Below are positions 37,947 through 46,962 of a stretch of 64,000 nucleotides of DNA, piece after piece; positions within the stretch are counted from its first letter, which is position 1, and each line of letters starts with the position of its first letter. Source of the DNA: Sva-07 sp963716235 (GTDB lineage Bacteria; Actinomycetota; Acidimicrobiia; Acidimicrobiales; Ilumatobacteraceae); contig CAVQTE010000029.1 of NCBI GenBank assembly GCA_963716235.1, positions 70,861 through 134,860 on the forward strand, given 5' to 3'. A program made the position numbers and the translations under genes. The notes beneath the pieces are model-generated. The model did no database searches and was not told where the DNA came from. It was given only the letters and a program-made list of their open reading frames with translations.

Positions 37947-40103
37947 TCAGTCGTCGACTGTTCCACGTGGGCGTTCGCCCGCGGCAACCGGCATCGGCGG
38001 CGCCGACGGTCGCTCGGGCACCGTCCACGGGGCGGGAGCGGTCCCGTCGTTGATCGAGGCCATCCAGCGCTTGAACAGGTGGTGGACGGTGGCGGCCCCG
38101 ACGACGGGTTCGTCGGGGAGTTCGAACCCGGCAGGGAACAGCAGGAACGGGTGGGTCTGATTGCCCCCCATGCCCCCGTGGAACCCGATCAGTTCCTCGA
38201 ACGCGGCGCCTTCGTCGGCGTGCGGGTCGTAGAAGCTGTTGACGAGGATGTCGGGCGCGTTGGTGAACGCATCGGTGCGCCGGAGATGGTCGGCTGCGTT
38301 CGGTCCGAAGCCGGCCAACGGATCCTCGCCTTCGACGCGATCGTCGACGAGGTAGCGGATGCCGCCCCCGCCGATCACGAGCCCACCGAGCGACTCCGAG
38401 CGCACCAGGACGAAGCCGATGCCCGGGTGTTGGGCGAGTCCGGCAATGAGGCCCGGGAACCGCGTGCCCAGCTGCTCCACCGTGGCCCGCTCCTCGATGT
38501 CGGTGAACGAGACGAGGCCGAGATTGCCCGAGGCGAGCACGATCACGTCGGCCTTCGACGTCTCGTCGGTGCCGCTCGCGGCGGCGAGTTCGTCGTCGTG
38601 GGCCGGCCCGAGCACGACATCACCTTCGACCATCCGGTTGCGTGTCGCAGCGGCGAGCAGCTTGCTGATTCGACTGTCCTTGTCACGCACGGCTTCGGTG
38701 AGCGCGCCGTTCAGGTTGCCCCACCCCTCCGACGACATCTCCGGCACGGCAATGTCGACGTCGGCATCGATCAGTGAATCGACGAGGTCCTCGAGGGTCA
38801 TGTCGTACCGCTGGAGGAACGTCGAACCCTGGGTCTGGCCGTGGTCGGACAGCACGACGACGTGATACGGCCGCGGAGCCTCGGCGATGGCGTACTCCAG
38901 TCGGGCGAGCTGGCGGTCGAGCCGGCGCAGGGTGTCGAGAGCCGTCGGCGCGAAGAGACCCGAATGGTGGGCGACCTCGTCGTAGCCGACGAAGTCGGCA
39001 TATGCCGATGGCACGCCGCGGTACACGTCGCTCATGAGGGTGTAGACGGTGAGGTCGCGCAGGATCGTCGTCGTCGCGGCTCGCAGGATCGGGTAGATCC
39101 CACTGCGATCGAGTCGCGGCACGACATCGCGTCGCCGGGTCGCGCGGCGGTCGACGATCTCGCGCCATGCGTCGGCAATCGTGAGCGTGATGAGCCGGCT
39201 GATCGCGTACGGATCCGACAGGAAGTAGTTGGCCGTCTTGTGGCTGTGCTTGCTGCGGTCGAGCAGGGTGCTGAACGTGATCGCCGACTCGACGCTGTCG
39301 CCGGAGAACACGTTCGAGCGCGACACGCCGCCATCGGCGAGAAGTCCGTGCCCGTCGGACTGGCGGGCCTCGATCGCAGCGGCATCTCGGGGCCGGTTCG
39401 AAGTGAAGACCTTGCCGGCCTGCTTGTCGTACCAGCGGAAGGCCGGCATGTTGTGGTTGTTCCCGTGCAGGATTCCGGCCTGACTTGCACCCGTTTGCGA
39501 ACTGAGGTCGCACTCCCAGCCCGTGATGCGGTGCGAGCCGTCGCGGACCCATCGGGCGAGGGTCGGGGCGTGCCCGTTGGCGATCGCCTGACGGACCACT
39601 GGCTCGGCGAGCCCGTCGATCTGGAGGAAGAGGATGCCGGGTACGTCGGTGGGCGTCGGCGGCTCGAGCCGGTTCACCATCCGGCGGACCGTCTGGCGCT
39701 GCCAGACTGCATCGTCGTCGACCGAGAGCCAGGTGCTGACCGCGATGCCGACGACCGTCATGAGGAACGAGGCGATGATCGCTGCCATGACGGTGTCGAT
39801 GGTCAGCCCGTCGAGGATCTCGCTCGCCAGCCACAGGATCAGCCCGTTTGCCACGAGGCCGAGGAGGCCGGCCGTCCACAGGATGATGCGCGAGAAGAAG
39901 CGCGAGATGATCGGCCACAGCACCGCGTTGAGAACGGACAGGATGATCGCCGCGTACAGCGCCGTTCGCAGGTTGGCGATCGAGATGCTGGGAAGGATCC
40001 ACGCGATCAGCCAGAAACTGAACGCCGTGATGAGGAACTCCACGACATGGCGGCGGAGGGGGATCCTCCCCGGTGTACGGCGGGGCAGCGTCGGCGTGGT
40101 CAC
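37947..40103 (-). CDS. Membrane phosphodiesterase with holin-like N-terminal region
   Basis: About 718 residues, intact. Residues 1-125 have four membrane helices of the phage-holin-4 type (VVEFLITAFSFWLIAWILP and ALYAAIILSVLNAVLWPIIS). The rest is an alkaline-phosphatase-superfamily phosphodiesterase: metal and nucleophile region LFLQIDGLAEPVVRQA with SSQTGASQAG, then GYDEVAHHSG, VVLSDHGQTQG and late ELIGFHGGMGGNQTHPF. It probably cleaves a phosphodiester such as a lipid head group. Start set at the GTG 40103, 7 nt after a TATCGT, rather than 40112. Upstream lies the repeat at 40128-40170. Confidence 0.82.
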   Translation of the reverse strand: MTTPTLPRRTPGRIPLRRHVVEFLITAFSFWLIAWILPSISIANLRTALYAAIILSVLNAVLWPIISRFFSRIILWTAGLLGLVANGLILWLASEILDGLTIDTVMAAIIASFLMTVVGIAVSTWLSVDDDAVWQRQTVRRMVNRLEPPTPTDVPGILFLQIDGLAEPVVRQAIANGHAPTLARWVRDGSHRITGWECDLSSQTGASQAGILHGNNHNMPAFRWYDKQAGKVFTSNRPRDAAAIEARQSDGHGLLADGGVSRSNVFSGDSVESAITFSTLLDRSKHSHKTANYFLSDPYAISRLITLTIADAWREIVDRRATRRRDVVPRLDRSGIYPILRAATTTILRDLTVYTLMSDVYRGVPSAYADFVGYDEVAHHSGLFAPTALDTLRRLDRQLARLEYAIAEAPRPYHVVVLSDHGQTQGSTFLQRYDMTLEDLVDSLIDADVDIAVPEMSSEGWGNLNGALTEAVRDKDSRISKLLAAATRNRMVEGDVVLGPAHDDELAAASGTDETSKADVIVLASGNLGLVSFTDIEERATVEQLGTRFPGLIAGLAQHPGIGFVLVRSESLGGLVIGGGGIRYLVDDRVEGEDPLAGFGPNAADHLRRTDAFTNAPDILVNSFYDPHADEGAAFEELIGFHGGMGGNQTHPFLLFPAGFELPDEPVVGAATVHHLFKRWMASINDGTAPAPWTVPERPSAPPMPVAAGERPRGTVDD

Positions 40104-40110
40104 GGACGAC

Positions 40111-40116
40111 ACGATA
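40111..40116 (-). promoter_or_regulatory. -10-like TATCGT of a leaderless start
   Basis: TATCGT on the minus strand ends 7 nt before the GTG at 40103. If the upstream GTG (40112) were the start, it would fall inside this hexamer; the spacing rule favours 40103. Confidence 0.4.
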
Positions 40117-40127
40117 CGTGGCGGCTC

Positions 40128-40170
40128 GCGATGAGCGAAACGCCCGGACGCCGGTCGCTTCGCTCATCGC
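40128..40170. repeat. REP-like palindromic repeat
   Basis: GCGATGAGCGAA (40128-40139) pairs exactly with TTCGCTCATCGC (40159-40170) around a loop containing CGGACGCCGGTCG. It lies between tandem minus-strand genes, downstream of the acyltransferase stop, so it could serve as a terminator. Same family as 19182-19237 and 46963-47006. Confidence 0.7.
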
Positions 40171-40191
40171 GGTGGGGGAGTTGGTCCTGGT

Positions 40192-41190
40192 TCAGCCGAG
40201 GTCGGGCCAACGGCGCTGCTGCCGGCGACGTAGGCCGGCGGTGCCGAGTCTGCGTCGGTCGGCCAGAGCCCAGTCTCGTCGCCACCCCGTGTGCTCCGGG
40301 CCGGTCAACGGCGGGTTGGTGCCGGCGGCAGCACGTTGGCGCGCAGTCCAGAAGTCGGTGATCGCCTCGTCGCCGAGCGTGGTGACGGCTGCCTCGATGC
40401 GCGCGTTGAACCGTCGGGTCGATTCGCCCTCGGCGGAGCGCAGCGGGGCACCGAAGACCACCTTGGTGCGACCGGGCTTCGGGCGCTTCATCCCCTTGCC
40501 GAAGATCGCCCCGGTGCCGTCGATGAACACGGGCACCACGGGTGCGCCGGTGCGGGCGGAGAGATAGGCGGCTCCGCCCTTGAAGTCCTGGCCCCAGCCA
40601 TCCGGCGAACGCCCGCCCTCCGGATAGATGACGAGGCTGTAGCCGTCGTCGACGAGGCCCATGATGAGATCGGACGACTTGCGGCCCGTGAGTTCGCGAT
40701 CGATGGGGATCGCGTTCAGCGACAACGCCGACAGTGCCGCCTTCCACTTCTTGTCGAAGAAGTAGTCGGCTGCCGCTGCGACCACGAGTTTGTGCCGCCA
40801 GGCTCTCGGCACCGAGCGGATCATGAGTCCGGTGTCGAGGTGGCTGTGGTGGTTCGGGGCGAAGATGACGGGTGGAGGATCTTCGAGCGAGGTGAGATCG
40901 GCGAGCCGGTCGGTGCCGACGATCTCCGGCGAGGTGAGGACGCGCGCGGTCAGCCGTATCGGGCCCTCGATGATCGCGTTGCGCACCGATGACGGGAGTG
41001 GACGTCGGGCCCACTCGGTGTCGTAGTGGGCGCCGAGTCCGGAGACCTCTGGTGGGACTTCGACGCCGCGGGGCACGGTCGGCGTGCGGTAGGGGAACCC
41101 GAAGTTGCGCAGCGGCATCGCCGCGCGGCGCACGGCGTTCTCGGCGACACCGGCCGCCCGTTGGGCTCGCTGCAGGTTCCGGTCGACCAC
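40192..41190 (-). CDS. PlsC-type lysophospholipid acyltransferase
   Basis: 332 residues, intact. Acyltransferase motif I HHSHLD (H114, D119), motif II ADYFFDKKW, and motif III YPEGGRSPDG (189-198). Transfers an acyl chain from acyl-CoA or acyl-ACP to a lysolipid or similar acceptor at the membrane face. There is a 45-residue N-terminal extension compared with PlsC of E. coli. GTG start at 41190, 6 nt after the LarA-like gene. Last gene of the operon headed by the fatty-acyl reductase, which supports a lipid product containing or derived from fatty alcohol. Confidence 0.85.
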   Translation of the reverse strand: MVDRNLQRAQRAAGVAENAVRRAAMPLRNFGFPYRTPTVPRGVEVPPEVSGLGAHYDTEWARRPLPSSVRNAIIEGPIRLTARVLTSPEIVGTDRLADLTSLEDPPPVIFAPNHHSHLDTGLMIRSVPRAWRHKLVVAAAADYFFDKKWKAALSALSLNAIPIDRELTGRKSSDLIMGLVDDGYSLVIYPEGGRSPDGWGQDFKGGAAYLSARTGAPVVPVFIDGTGAIFGKGMKRPKPGRTKVVFGAPLRSAEGESTRRFNARIEAAVTTLGDEAITDFWTARQRAAAGTNPPLTGPEHTGWRRDWALADRRRLGTAGLRRRQQRRWPDLG

Positions 41191-41196
41191 TGGGCC

Positions 41197-42783
41197 CTAC
41201 TTCACGTCCGCGAGCATCAACGGAGGCGTCTTCATGTGGGTGATCGTCGGATGGCGACCGACGGTGTCGGACGCGATCTCGAGCGCATCGTTCATCGTCG
41301 ACGCCGGCGTGAAGCCGAGTTTGCGGACGGTCGCGGCGTCCCCACCGACGATGATCACCTTGCCCACGTGCTTCATCGCATGGCTGCCCCAGTACCACAT
41401 GTAGAAGGGGTGCACGCCGTGATAGGCGTTGGTGGTCCGGTACAGGTGGCGATACCAGTCGTCCTCGGCGTACTGCTTCTCCCACTTCTGCGACATCACG
41501 TGCGGGTCGGTGGTGTCGGCCAACACCTCTTCGAAGAAGTCGATGTAGCTCGGGTGGTGCACAGGGTGGAACTCGTTGGTGGTCGGATGCGTGAGGATCA
41601 ACACGCCCCCTTCACGCACGAGCGGCTTGCCCCGGTACAGGTTGAAGAAGTAGCCGAGCCCGGTGCACATGACGAGGATCGGATTCATGATCGAGTTCAC
41701 GTTGTAGGGGCAGATGTACGGGATTCCCAGCATGAGGATGTCGGTCTGACCCTCGACCTCGACGAGCTGCTGGTCGTAGACGTTCTGGGTCGTGACCTTG
41801 TGGACGGCCTCGACCTCGCCGCACTGGATGCTGGTCATCTGGTGCGGAGCTTCGATGCCGTGGAAGATCTTGCGGGCCATCCGCGGCGGCGCCTTGGCCA
41901 CCGACTTGGCGGTGGCGAGGTAGAGCGCACGGTCCTTCGCATTCCACTCCCACTCCCGCTTGGCCAGGAAATCGAAGGGCTGCGGGAACGTGTCGGTGTT
42001 CAGCGTGGTCTCGATCTGGAACACCTTGGGACCGTGGTCACGCATGACCTTGCCCATGCGCCACGTGCTCTTGTGCAGCTCGGAGGCGTGCTGGTCCATG
42101 AACGAGTGCGACGCCTCCATCGTGGTGGGGTTGTGGTGGTGGCGAAGCGATCGGTAGCTGGCCAGGCCCACAGCGGTCGACTTCCAGCCACCATCCATGG
42201 CGACGAGGTTGATGTTGACGTAGACCAGGAGGTCGGACTCGGCGGCGCGCTTGTTGATCTCGATCTCCTCGCCCTGGTCGGTGGTGCCGAGAAACGCCAG
42301 GTTGTCGGGGTCTTCGGCATCGTGCTGGAACAGCAGCCCCCGCGGCTCGAACGCGTCGTAGACGCGGTCGCCGAGGGCGTGACGCAGTTCGAACTCGTGC
42401 ATCCGACGGTGCAGGGCGAGCGCGGCGATGAGGTGCACGTCGTCGACTCCGGCGTCGGCGGCCATGGTCAACACCTGCTCGATGATCCGCTGGCGCAGGT
42501 CGGGGCGCCGCATCTTCGGAAGAGGAAGCGACACGTCGTCGAACGCGATGGTGAGCTTCATGCCGGGGAACAGCAGCGACGGCAGCGGATCCATGTCGAT
42601 CGGGTTCAGCAGTGCGGTCCTGATGGCACCGTCGACGTCGTCGATGGCGTCGTGTGGTTCCGGCGCATAGATGACCCGGCTGCGGTCGGCCGGGAGCTTC
42701 TCCAATCGGAAGCCTTCCCCGTGCCAGAACAGTGTGGGCGGCGTCGACCTGTCGACGTCGAGTACGAATCCGGGGCGAGGCAT
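41197..42783 (-). CDS. LarA-like (DUF2088) protein
   Basis: 528 residues, intact. The N-terminal half resembles LarA: MKLTIAFDDVSLPLPKMRRP, AALALHRRMHEFELRHALGD (the His position used in nickel-pincer binding) and EEIEINKRAAESDLLVYVNI with the Lys that anchors the pincer cofactor in lactate racemase. The C-terminal half is long and aromatic (HHPSYIDFFEEVLADTTDPH, FYMWYWGSHAMKHVGKVIIV). This is not lactate racemase proper; it is an uncharacterised relative found with lipid genes. ATG at 42783 overlaps the alcohol dehydrogenase stop. Confidence 0.75.
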   Translation of the reverse strand: MPRPGFVLDVDRSTPPTLFWHGEGFRLEKLPADRSRVIYAPEPHDAIDDVDGAIRTALLNPIDMDPLPSLLFPGMKLTIAFDDVSLPLPKMRRPDLRQRIIEQVLTMAADAGVDDVHLIAALALHRRMHEFELRHALGDRVYDAFEPRGLLFQHDAEDPDNLAFLGTTDQGEEIEINKRAAESDLLVYVNINLVAMDGGWKSTAVGLASYRSLRHHHNPTTMEASHSFMDQHASELHKSTWRMGKVMRDHGPKVFQIETTLNTDTFPQPFDFLAKREWEWNAKDRALYLATAKSVAKAPPRMARKIFHGIEAPHQMTSIQCGEVEAVHKVTTQNVYDQQLVEVEGQTDILMLGIPYICPYNVNSIMNPILVMCTGLGYFFNLYRGKPLVREGGVLILTHPTTNEFHPVHHPSYIDFFEEVLADTTDPHVMSQKWEKQYAEDDWYRHLYRTTNAYHGVHPFYMWYWGSHAMKHVGKVIIVGGDAATVRKLGFTPASTMNDALEIASDTVGRHPTITHMKTPPLMLADVK

Positions 42784-43979
42784 CAGGTGTCTCCAGTGCG
42801 CAGGTCGAAGGCAATTTTCACGGCGCCGCGCCGGCCGGCGGTCGCGGCGTGGGCGATGGCGTCGACGTGGTCGGACAGGGGATAGGTGGCCGAGAGCAGT
42901 CGCTCGGCCTCGACGGCGTTGGCGGTCTCGATGGCGAGGTCGAACGTGCGGGCCGTCCGTCCGTCGCCGAGGTGCTCGGTGCCGTAGGTGTAGGCACCCT
43001 TGAGTTCGGTCTCGCGGTGCCACAGCCCGGTGAGATCGAGCGTGACGTCGGCGGGCATCCCGAGGAGCACGACGCGGCCACGTGGCCGGGTGATGTGCAG
43101 CGACTGGGTGATGGAGTCACTCGTGCCGACGGCGTCGATCGTCACGTGGGCACCCGAGCTGAGGTGGTCGCCGATCAGGTGACTGCCCGTGACGCGTCGA
43201 ACGGCCCGCTGGAGCCCGTCGGGTCCGACGACGACGTCGGCGCCGTAGGCCTTGGCCAGCATCTGTTGATGGGGGTATCGGGCGCCGACGATGATCTCGA
43301 CGTCGGCGACGTAGCGGCGCAGGCCGGCGATCGCGGCGAGGCCCATCGTGCCGGCGCCGAGCACGGCGACGACTGCCGGGCGGCTGGTGTCCTGGCGAGC
43401 GGCGACGACGGGAGCGGCGAGCAGCGCGGCGTGGATGCCGCCGGCGAACGGTTCGACGAGCACGGCGCGTTCGTCGGGCATGTCGCCGATGCGGTGGAGC
43501 TGGGACTCGTGCGCGACGAACTCGGGTGCCCAGCCGCCGCCGGTCGAGCAGCAGAATCCGGTCTGGATGCCGGGCTGGAGCGGTCCGGTCGCGAGATGGG
43601 CGTAGTCGTCGCCATCGCCGGGAGCGGCGCCGGGGAACGGAGGAGCGAAACCACGTGCCTCGTGGCCGAGGACGGGTTCGAGGATCACCCGGGTGCCGTC
43701 GTCGAGTTCTCCGACCACTTCGTGGCCGGGCACGAACGGGAACGAGACCACGTCGTCGAAGTACAGCGAGGCATGCCCTTCGACGAGCGACAGGTCGGAG
43801 CCGCAGATCCCCGCGAGGCGGGTGTGGACCCGGTGCCACCCCGGCCCGGGAAGTTCGGGTTCGCTGACGTTCGTGTAGGCGAGTGGGCCGAGCTTGACTG
43901 CCGTGATCGGTGACATCGCAGACGCGATCCGCGCCATGCCGAGCTTCGGGACCGACCGTGACACCTGCAGTGCTTTCAT
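42783..43979 (-). CDS. Zinc-type alcohol dehydrogenase (MDR)
   Basis: 398 residues, intact. Catalytic zinc site: Cys of GICGSDLSL, GHEVVGE and EPFAGGIHAAL; Rossmann motif VAVLGAGTMGLAAIAGL. The structural-zinc four-Cys loop is missing; a CCSTGGG segment sits at about residue 150. Oxidises an alcohol or reduces an aldehyde with NAD(P); within this operon a fatty aldehyde or alcohol is likely. ATG overlaps the upstream reductase/HAD stop (ATGA). Confidence 0.85.
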   Translation of the reverse strand: MKALQVSRSVPKLGMARIASAMSPITAVKLGPLAYTNVSEPELPGPGWHRVHTRLAGICGSDLSLVEGHASLYFDDVVSFPFVPGHEVVGELDDGTRVILEPVLGHEARGFAPPFPGAAPGDGDDYAHLATGPLQPGIQTGFCCSTGGGWAPEFVAHESQLHRIGDMPDERAVLVEPFAGGIHAALLAAPVVAARQDTSRPAVVAVLGAGTMGLAAIAGLRRYVADVEIIVGARYPHQQMLAKAYGADVVVGPDGLQRAVRRVTGSHLIGDHLSSGAHVTIDAVGTSDSITQSLHITRPRGRVVLLGMPADVTLDLTGLWHRETELKGAYTYGTEHLGDGRTARTFDLAIETANAVEAERLLSATYPLSDHVDAIAHAATAGRRGAVKIAFDLRTGDT

Positions 43980-46345
43980 CGGCGGGCTCCTGCACCGAAG
44001 CGTTGGCGACGTTCACGTTCCGACAGCAGCGGCCCGATCGGGAGCTTCGGTCGGGGGCCGCCGGGTGACTTGCTCCAGTGCTCGACGAGCCACCCGCGCT
44101 TGCGGGCGATGGCGGCCAGGCGGGTCTCGGGATTCACGGCCACGGGGAACCCGACGGCCTCGAACAGCGGCAGGTCCGACGACGAGTCGGCGTAGGCGAC
44201 GCACTCCTCGGGGTCGAAACCCTCGGCCTCGCAGTAGTCCAGCAGGATCTGCGCCCGTGCTTCGCCGGTCGGCGGTACGGTCACCATCTCGCCCGAGTAC
44301 GTGTTGTCGGAACGAATCGACATCTCGGCAGCGACGATCTCGTCGAACAGGGGCCGCAGACCCTCGACGTTGAAGCTCAGTGCGCCGGTGATCAGGATCG
44401 TCCGATGCCCGAGTGCGCGGTGCTGACGGACGCGACGCAGACCGTCGGGGAACGACTTCGTCATGATCATCTGGGCGAACATCTCGCGGGCGTCGCGTTC
44501 GATCTGTTCGACAGGTGCGTCTTCGTAGCGGCGGTAGAAGTGGCGCAGGAAGTCGGTGCGGTCGGCTCGGTCGAGTTTCAGCAGTCCCGGCCCCTCGGCG
44601 ATGGTCCGCAGGAAATAGCGAACCCGTTCGGGCGTGTCGAGGCGCCGTGTGGCGAGCCATGAGTAGCTCTCCACGACATTCGATGCGATCAGCGTGTTCT
44701 CGAGGTCGAACGCCACGACCTGACGCCGGGGATCGAGCACCTGCTTGCGCATGCGCGCCATGCGATCGGTCGACGCGGCCGGCCCGGGGGTGGTCTTGAC
44801 ACGCGCGTGCTGCACGATCGACGGAAGGTGGACCTGGGTGATGTACGTCGGCCAGTCGACCGAGCGGGGGTCGAAGTTGAACTCCGCCCGGTCGGCGTCA
44901 CTCAGTTCACCCCACGTGCGCATGAGGTTGTCGACCTGATAGATCGCCTCGCACTCGGTGTACAGGCCGTAGAGCTCGACGTAGGTGAGCGCCCGCTCGA
45001 CCTCCACGCGCTTGGTCTCGATCTGCGCCGACCATTCGGCCTGGCGCCCCCGCAGTGGGAGGTTCTGGAGCACCTTCTCGCCGGCGGTCAGCACCTTCTT
45101 CGCCCGTCCGAGTTGCGCCTGCACCCGACCGCGACCGGGGAAACGGAACTCGGGGACCACGATCGGTTGACCCTTGGCGTCGTAGATCGGATGCTCGAGG
45201 AACCAGCCGCTGACATTGTCGACGAGCATCCGGTACTTGAGCGGATTGATGCCGCCCGACGCGACCTGTGTGATCGCGGGTGCTCGCTCGGGGCCGAGCG
45301 CAGCGACCGCGATGATCGAGGCGACGACGATGTCGACGGGGATCACGTCGACGGTGCCCTCGGGGACGCCGGGGAACTCGTCGAGCAGGCCGCGGGCGTA
45401 GGAGATCAGGACCGGCTCGGCCATGCGGAATCCGCGGATCCAGCCGGGCTTGGGCTCTGCGAGCGCCGACTCGATGATCGACGGCCGCACGATCGACACC
45501 GGCACGGGGCCCTTGACGTCGGTCAGCGCCTGTTCGCCGAGTGCCTTCGTGAACGCGTAGGCATCGGGCCACCCGACGCTCGCTGCTCGGGCACGCCCGG
45601 CTTCGATGAGCTGGTCCTTGACCCATCGTTCGCGCAGTGCCTCGGTCTTCGACGCGAGTGCGGGCGCTCCGGCAGCACCGAGTTCGGTGCGGGCTTCGGA
45701 TCGGAACCGCTCGAGGTTCTCGCGGCTCCTGCTGGCCGCGTCGGCATCGGAACGCAGGCGCCGGCTCGCGGCGACCTCGCTGCGCCAGTCGATGCCGATG
45801 TCGAACGGGCCGTCGCTCACGAGCTGCTCGGGGGCGTTGCCTCTCCGGTTGCCGGCGACGTAACAGGTGGACACGGCGACGAGATGCGGGGTGATGCCGA
45901 TCTCGTTGCACAGGTCGGCGATCCGCGACGGCCCGAGCAGGTTGATCTCGACAGCAGAATCGAGCGGCGAGTCGAACGACACCGCGGCGGCGGAGTGGAT
46001 GACGATGTCACACGACGCGAACAACGCACGGTCGGCGTCGTTCAGGCCGAGGCCGTCACGGGTCACGTCGCCGGCGATCGTGCTGACCCGCGAGGTGACC
46101 GAGGAGAAATCGTCGCCATGGGTGGCTCGGAGCCGGTCGAAGGCGTCGTTCTTGAAGATCTCGCGGTCGGTCCGCTTCGCCGCAGGGGTGCGCTGGCCGT
46201 CACGCACGAGCAGCACGAGTTCGCAGCCGGGGACCGACCGCAGCAGCCGCTCGACGAGCGCCGTGCCGACGAATCCGGTTGCGCCGGTGATGGCGATCCG
46301 TTTGCCCGCAAGCTCCTCGGCGATCACGGTTGACAGTTCTACCAC
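43976..46345 (-). CDS. Fatty acyl-CoA reductase fused to an HAD-IB phosphatase-like domain
   Basis: 789 residues, intact. Residues 1-510: NAD_binding_4/FAR type reductase with TGATGFVGTALVERLL, STCYVAGNRRG and the YAFTKALGE Tyr-Lys pair, plus a helical FAR C-terminal region. Residues 560-789: HAD-IB domain with VVAFDLENTLIASN (DxE in place of DxD), TGALSFNVEGL and YADSSSDLPLFEAVG. It should reduce acyl-CoA to aldehyde or alcohol; the HAD part may act on a phosphorylated intermediate. GTG at 46345, or 46327 (MIAEELAGKRIAITG) which would lie 8 nt after TAGAAC. First gene of a four-gene operon under a palindromic operator. Confidence 0.85.
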   Translation of the reverse strand: MVELSTVIAEELAGKRIAITGATGFVGTALVERLLRSVPGCELVLLVRDGQRTPAAKRTDREIFKNDAFDRLRATHGDDFSSVTSRVSTIAGDVTRDGLGLNDADRALFASCDIVIHSAAAVSFDSPLDSAVEINLLGPSRIADLCNEIGITPHLVAVSTCYVAGNRRGNAPEQLVSDGPFDIGIDWRSEVAASRRLRSDADAASRSRENLERFRSEARTELGAAGAPALASKTEALRERWVKDQLIEAGRARAASVGWPDAYAFTKALGEQALTDVKGPVPVSIVRPSIIESALAEPKPGWIRGFRMAEPVLISYARGLLDEFPGVPEGTVDVIPVDIVVASIIAVAALGPERAPAITQVASGGINPLKYRMLVDNVSGWFLEHPIYDAKGQPIVVPEFRFPGRGRVQAQLGRAKKVLTAGEKVLQNLPLRGRQAEWSAQIETKRVEVERALTYVELYGLYTECEAIYQVDNLMRTWGELSDADRAEFNFDPRSVDWPTYITQVHLPSIVQHARVKTTPGPAASTDRMARMRKQVLDPRRQVVAFDLENTLIASNVVESYSWLATRRLDTPERVRYFLRTIAEGPGLLKLDRADRTDFLRHFYRRYEDAPVEQIERDAREMFAQMIMTKSFPDGLRRVRQHRALGHRTILITGALSFNVEGLRPLFDEIVAAEMSIRSDNTYSGEMVTVPPTGEARAQILLDYCEAEGFDPEECVAYADSSSDLPLFEAVGFPVAVNPETRLAAIARKRGWLVEHWSKSPGGPRPKLPIGPLLSERERRQRFGAGARR

Positions 46346-46349
46346 GATC

Positions 46350-46367
46350 CTCTACCAATTGGTAGAG
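46350..46367. promoter_or_regulatory. 18-bp perfect palindrome, probable TetR operator
   Basis: CTCTACCAATTGGTAGAG is a perfect palindrome occupying the 24-bp gap between the divergent starts of the reductase operon (46345) and the TetR gene (46370). The size and position are typical of self-regulating TetR/AcrR repressors. Binding would block both promoters. Confidence 0.75.
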
Positions 46368-46369
46368 AG

Positions 46370-46956
46370 ATGACGCACGCGTGACCGGATCCTGGCAACC
46401 TCACTCGATCTGTTCGGGTCGCGTGGCGTCGACGCGGTGTCGCTCGACGAGATCGCCCGTGCGGTCGGGGTACGCAAGCAGACGGTGCTCTACTGGTTCG
46501 AGTCGAAGGACGCCCTCGTCGATGAGGTCCTCGCAGTCGCCGCGACCGAACTCGTGGTCGTGATCGACGCCGCCCTTCGAGCTGCACCCGACGATCCGCT
46601 CGATCGGATCGATGCCGTCGTGCGGGCGGTGTTCCGACCCGCAGTGCGCCGTCCGGCGCTGCTCGGCTTGATCCGCGAGGTCAGTCGCCTGGAGTCGGCA
46701 CAGGCAACGAGACTGCGCGAGCGGTCTCCAGTCACTGATCGACCGTGCGGTCGGCTATCTCGCGGTCGAGATGGACGCGGGGCGCCTGCGTCGCGGCGAC
46801 CCGGGCCTCGTCGCCGCGCTCGGCTATGCCACCCTCACCGGCATCGCCACCGAACCCGAAGCGCTCCGCGCCGTGGGCTGGCAGCCCGACGCCGTCGGCC
46901 TGCGCCGCCTTCGCGACGAGCTCCGCGCCTTCCTCCGTGCCGCCCTCGCCCCCTGA
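46370..46956 (+). CDS. TetR-family transcriptional regulator (two frame changes)
   Basis: About 195 residues. TetR DNA-binding domain: ILATSLDLFGSRGVDAVSLD, EIARAVGVRKQTVLYWFESK and DALVDEVL. Frame changes near 46382 (just after MTHA) and 46725. The C-terminal ligand domain is short (ALRAAPDDPLDRIDAVVRAV to DELRAFLRAALAP). ATG at 46370 directly after the palindrome at 46350-46367, so it most likely represses itself and the divergent fatty-acyl reductase operon. The ligand is plausibly an acyl-CoA or fatty alcohol, inferred from the operon. Confidence 0.8.
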
Positions 46957-46962
46957 CACCCG

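Noticed and set aside
41026..42885. 619-codon plus-strand frame
   Set aside because: Antisense to the LarA-like and acyltransferase genes, which have intact motifs and coupled starts.
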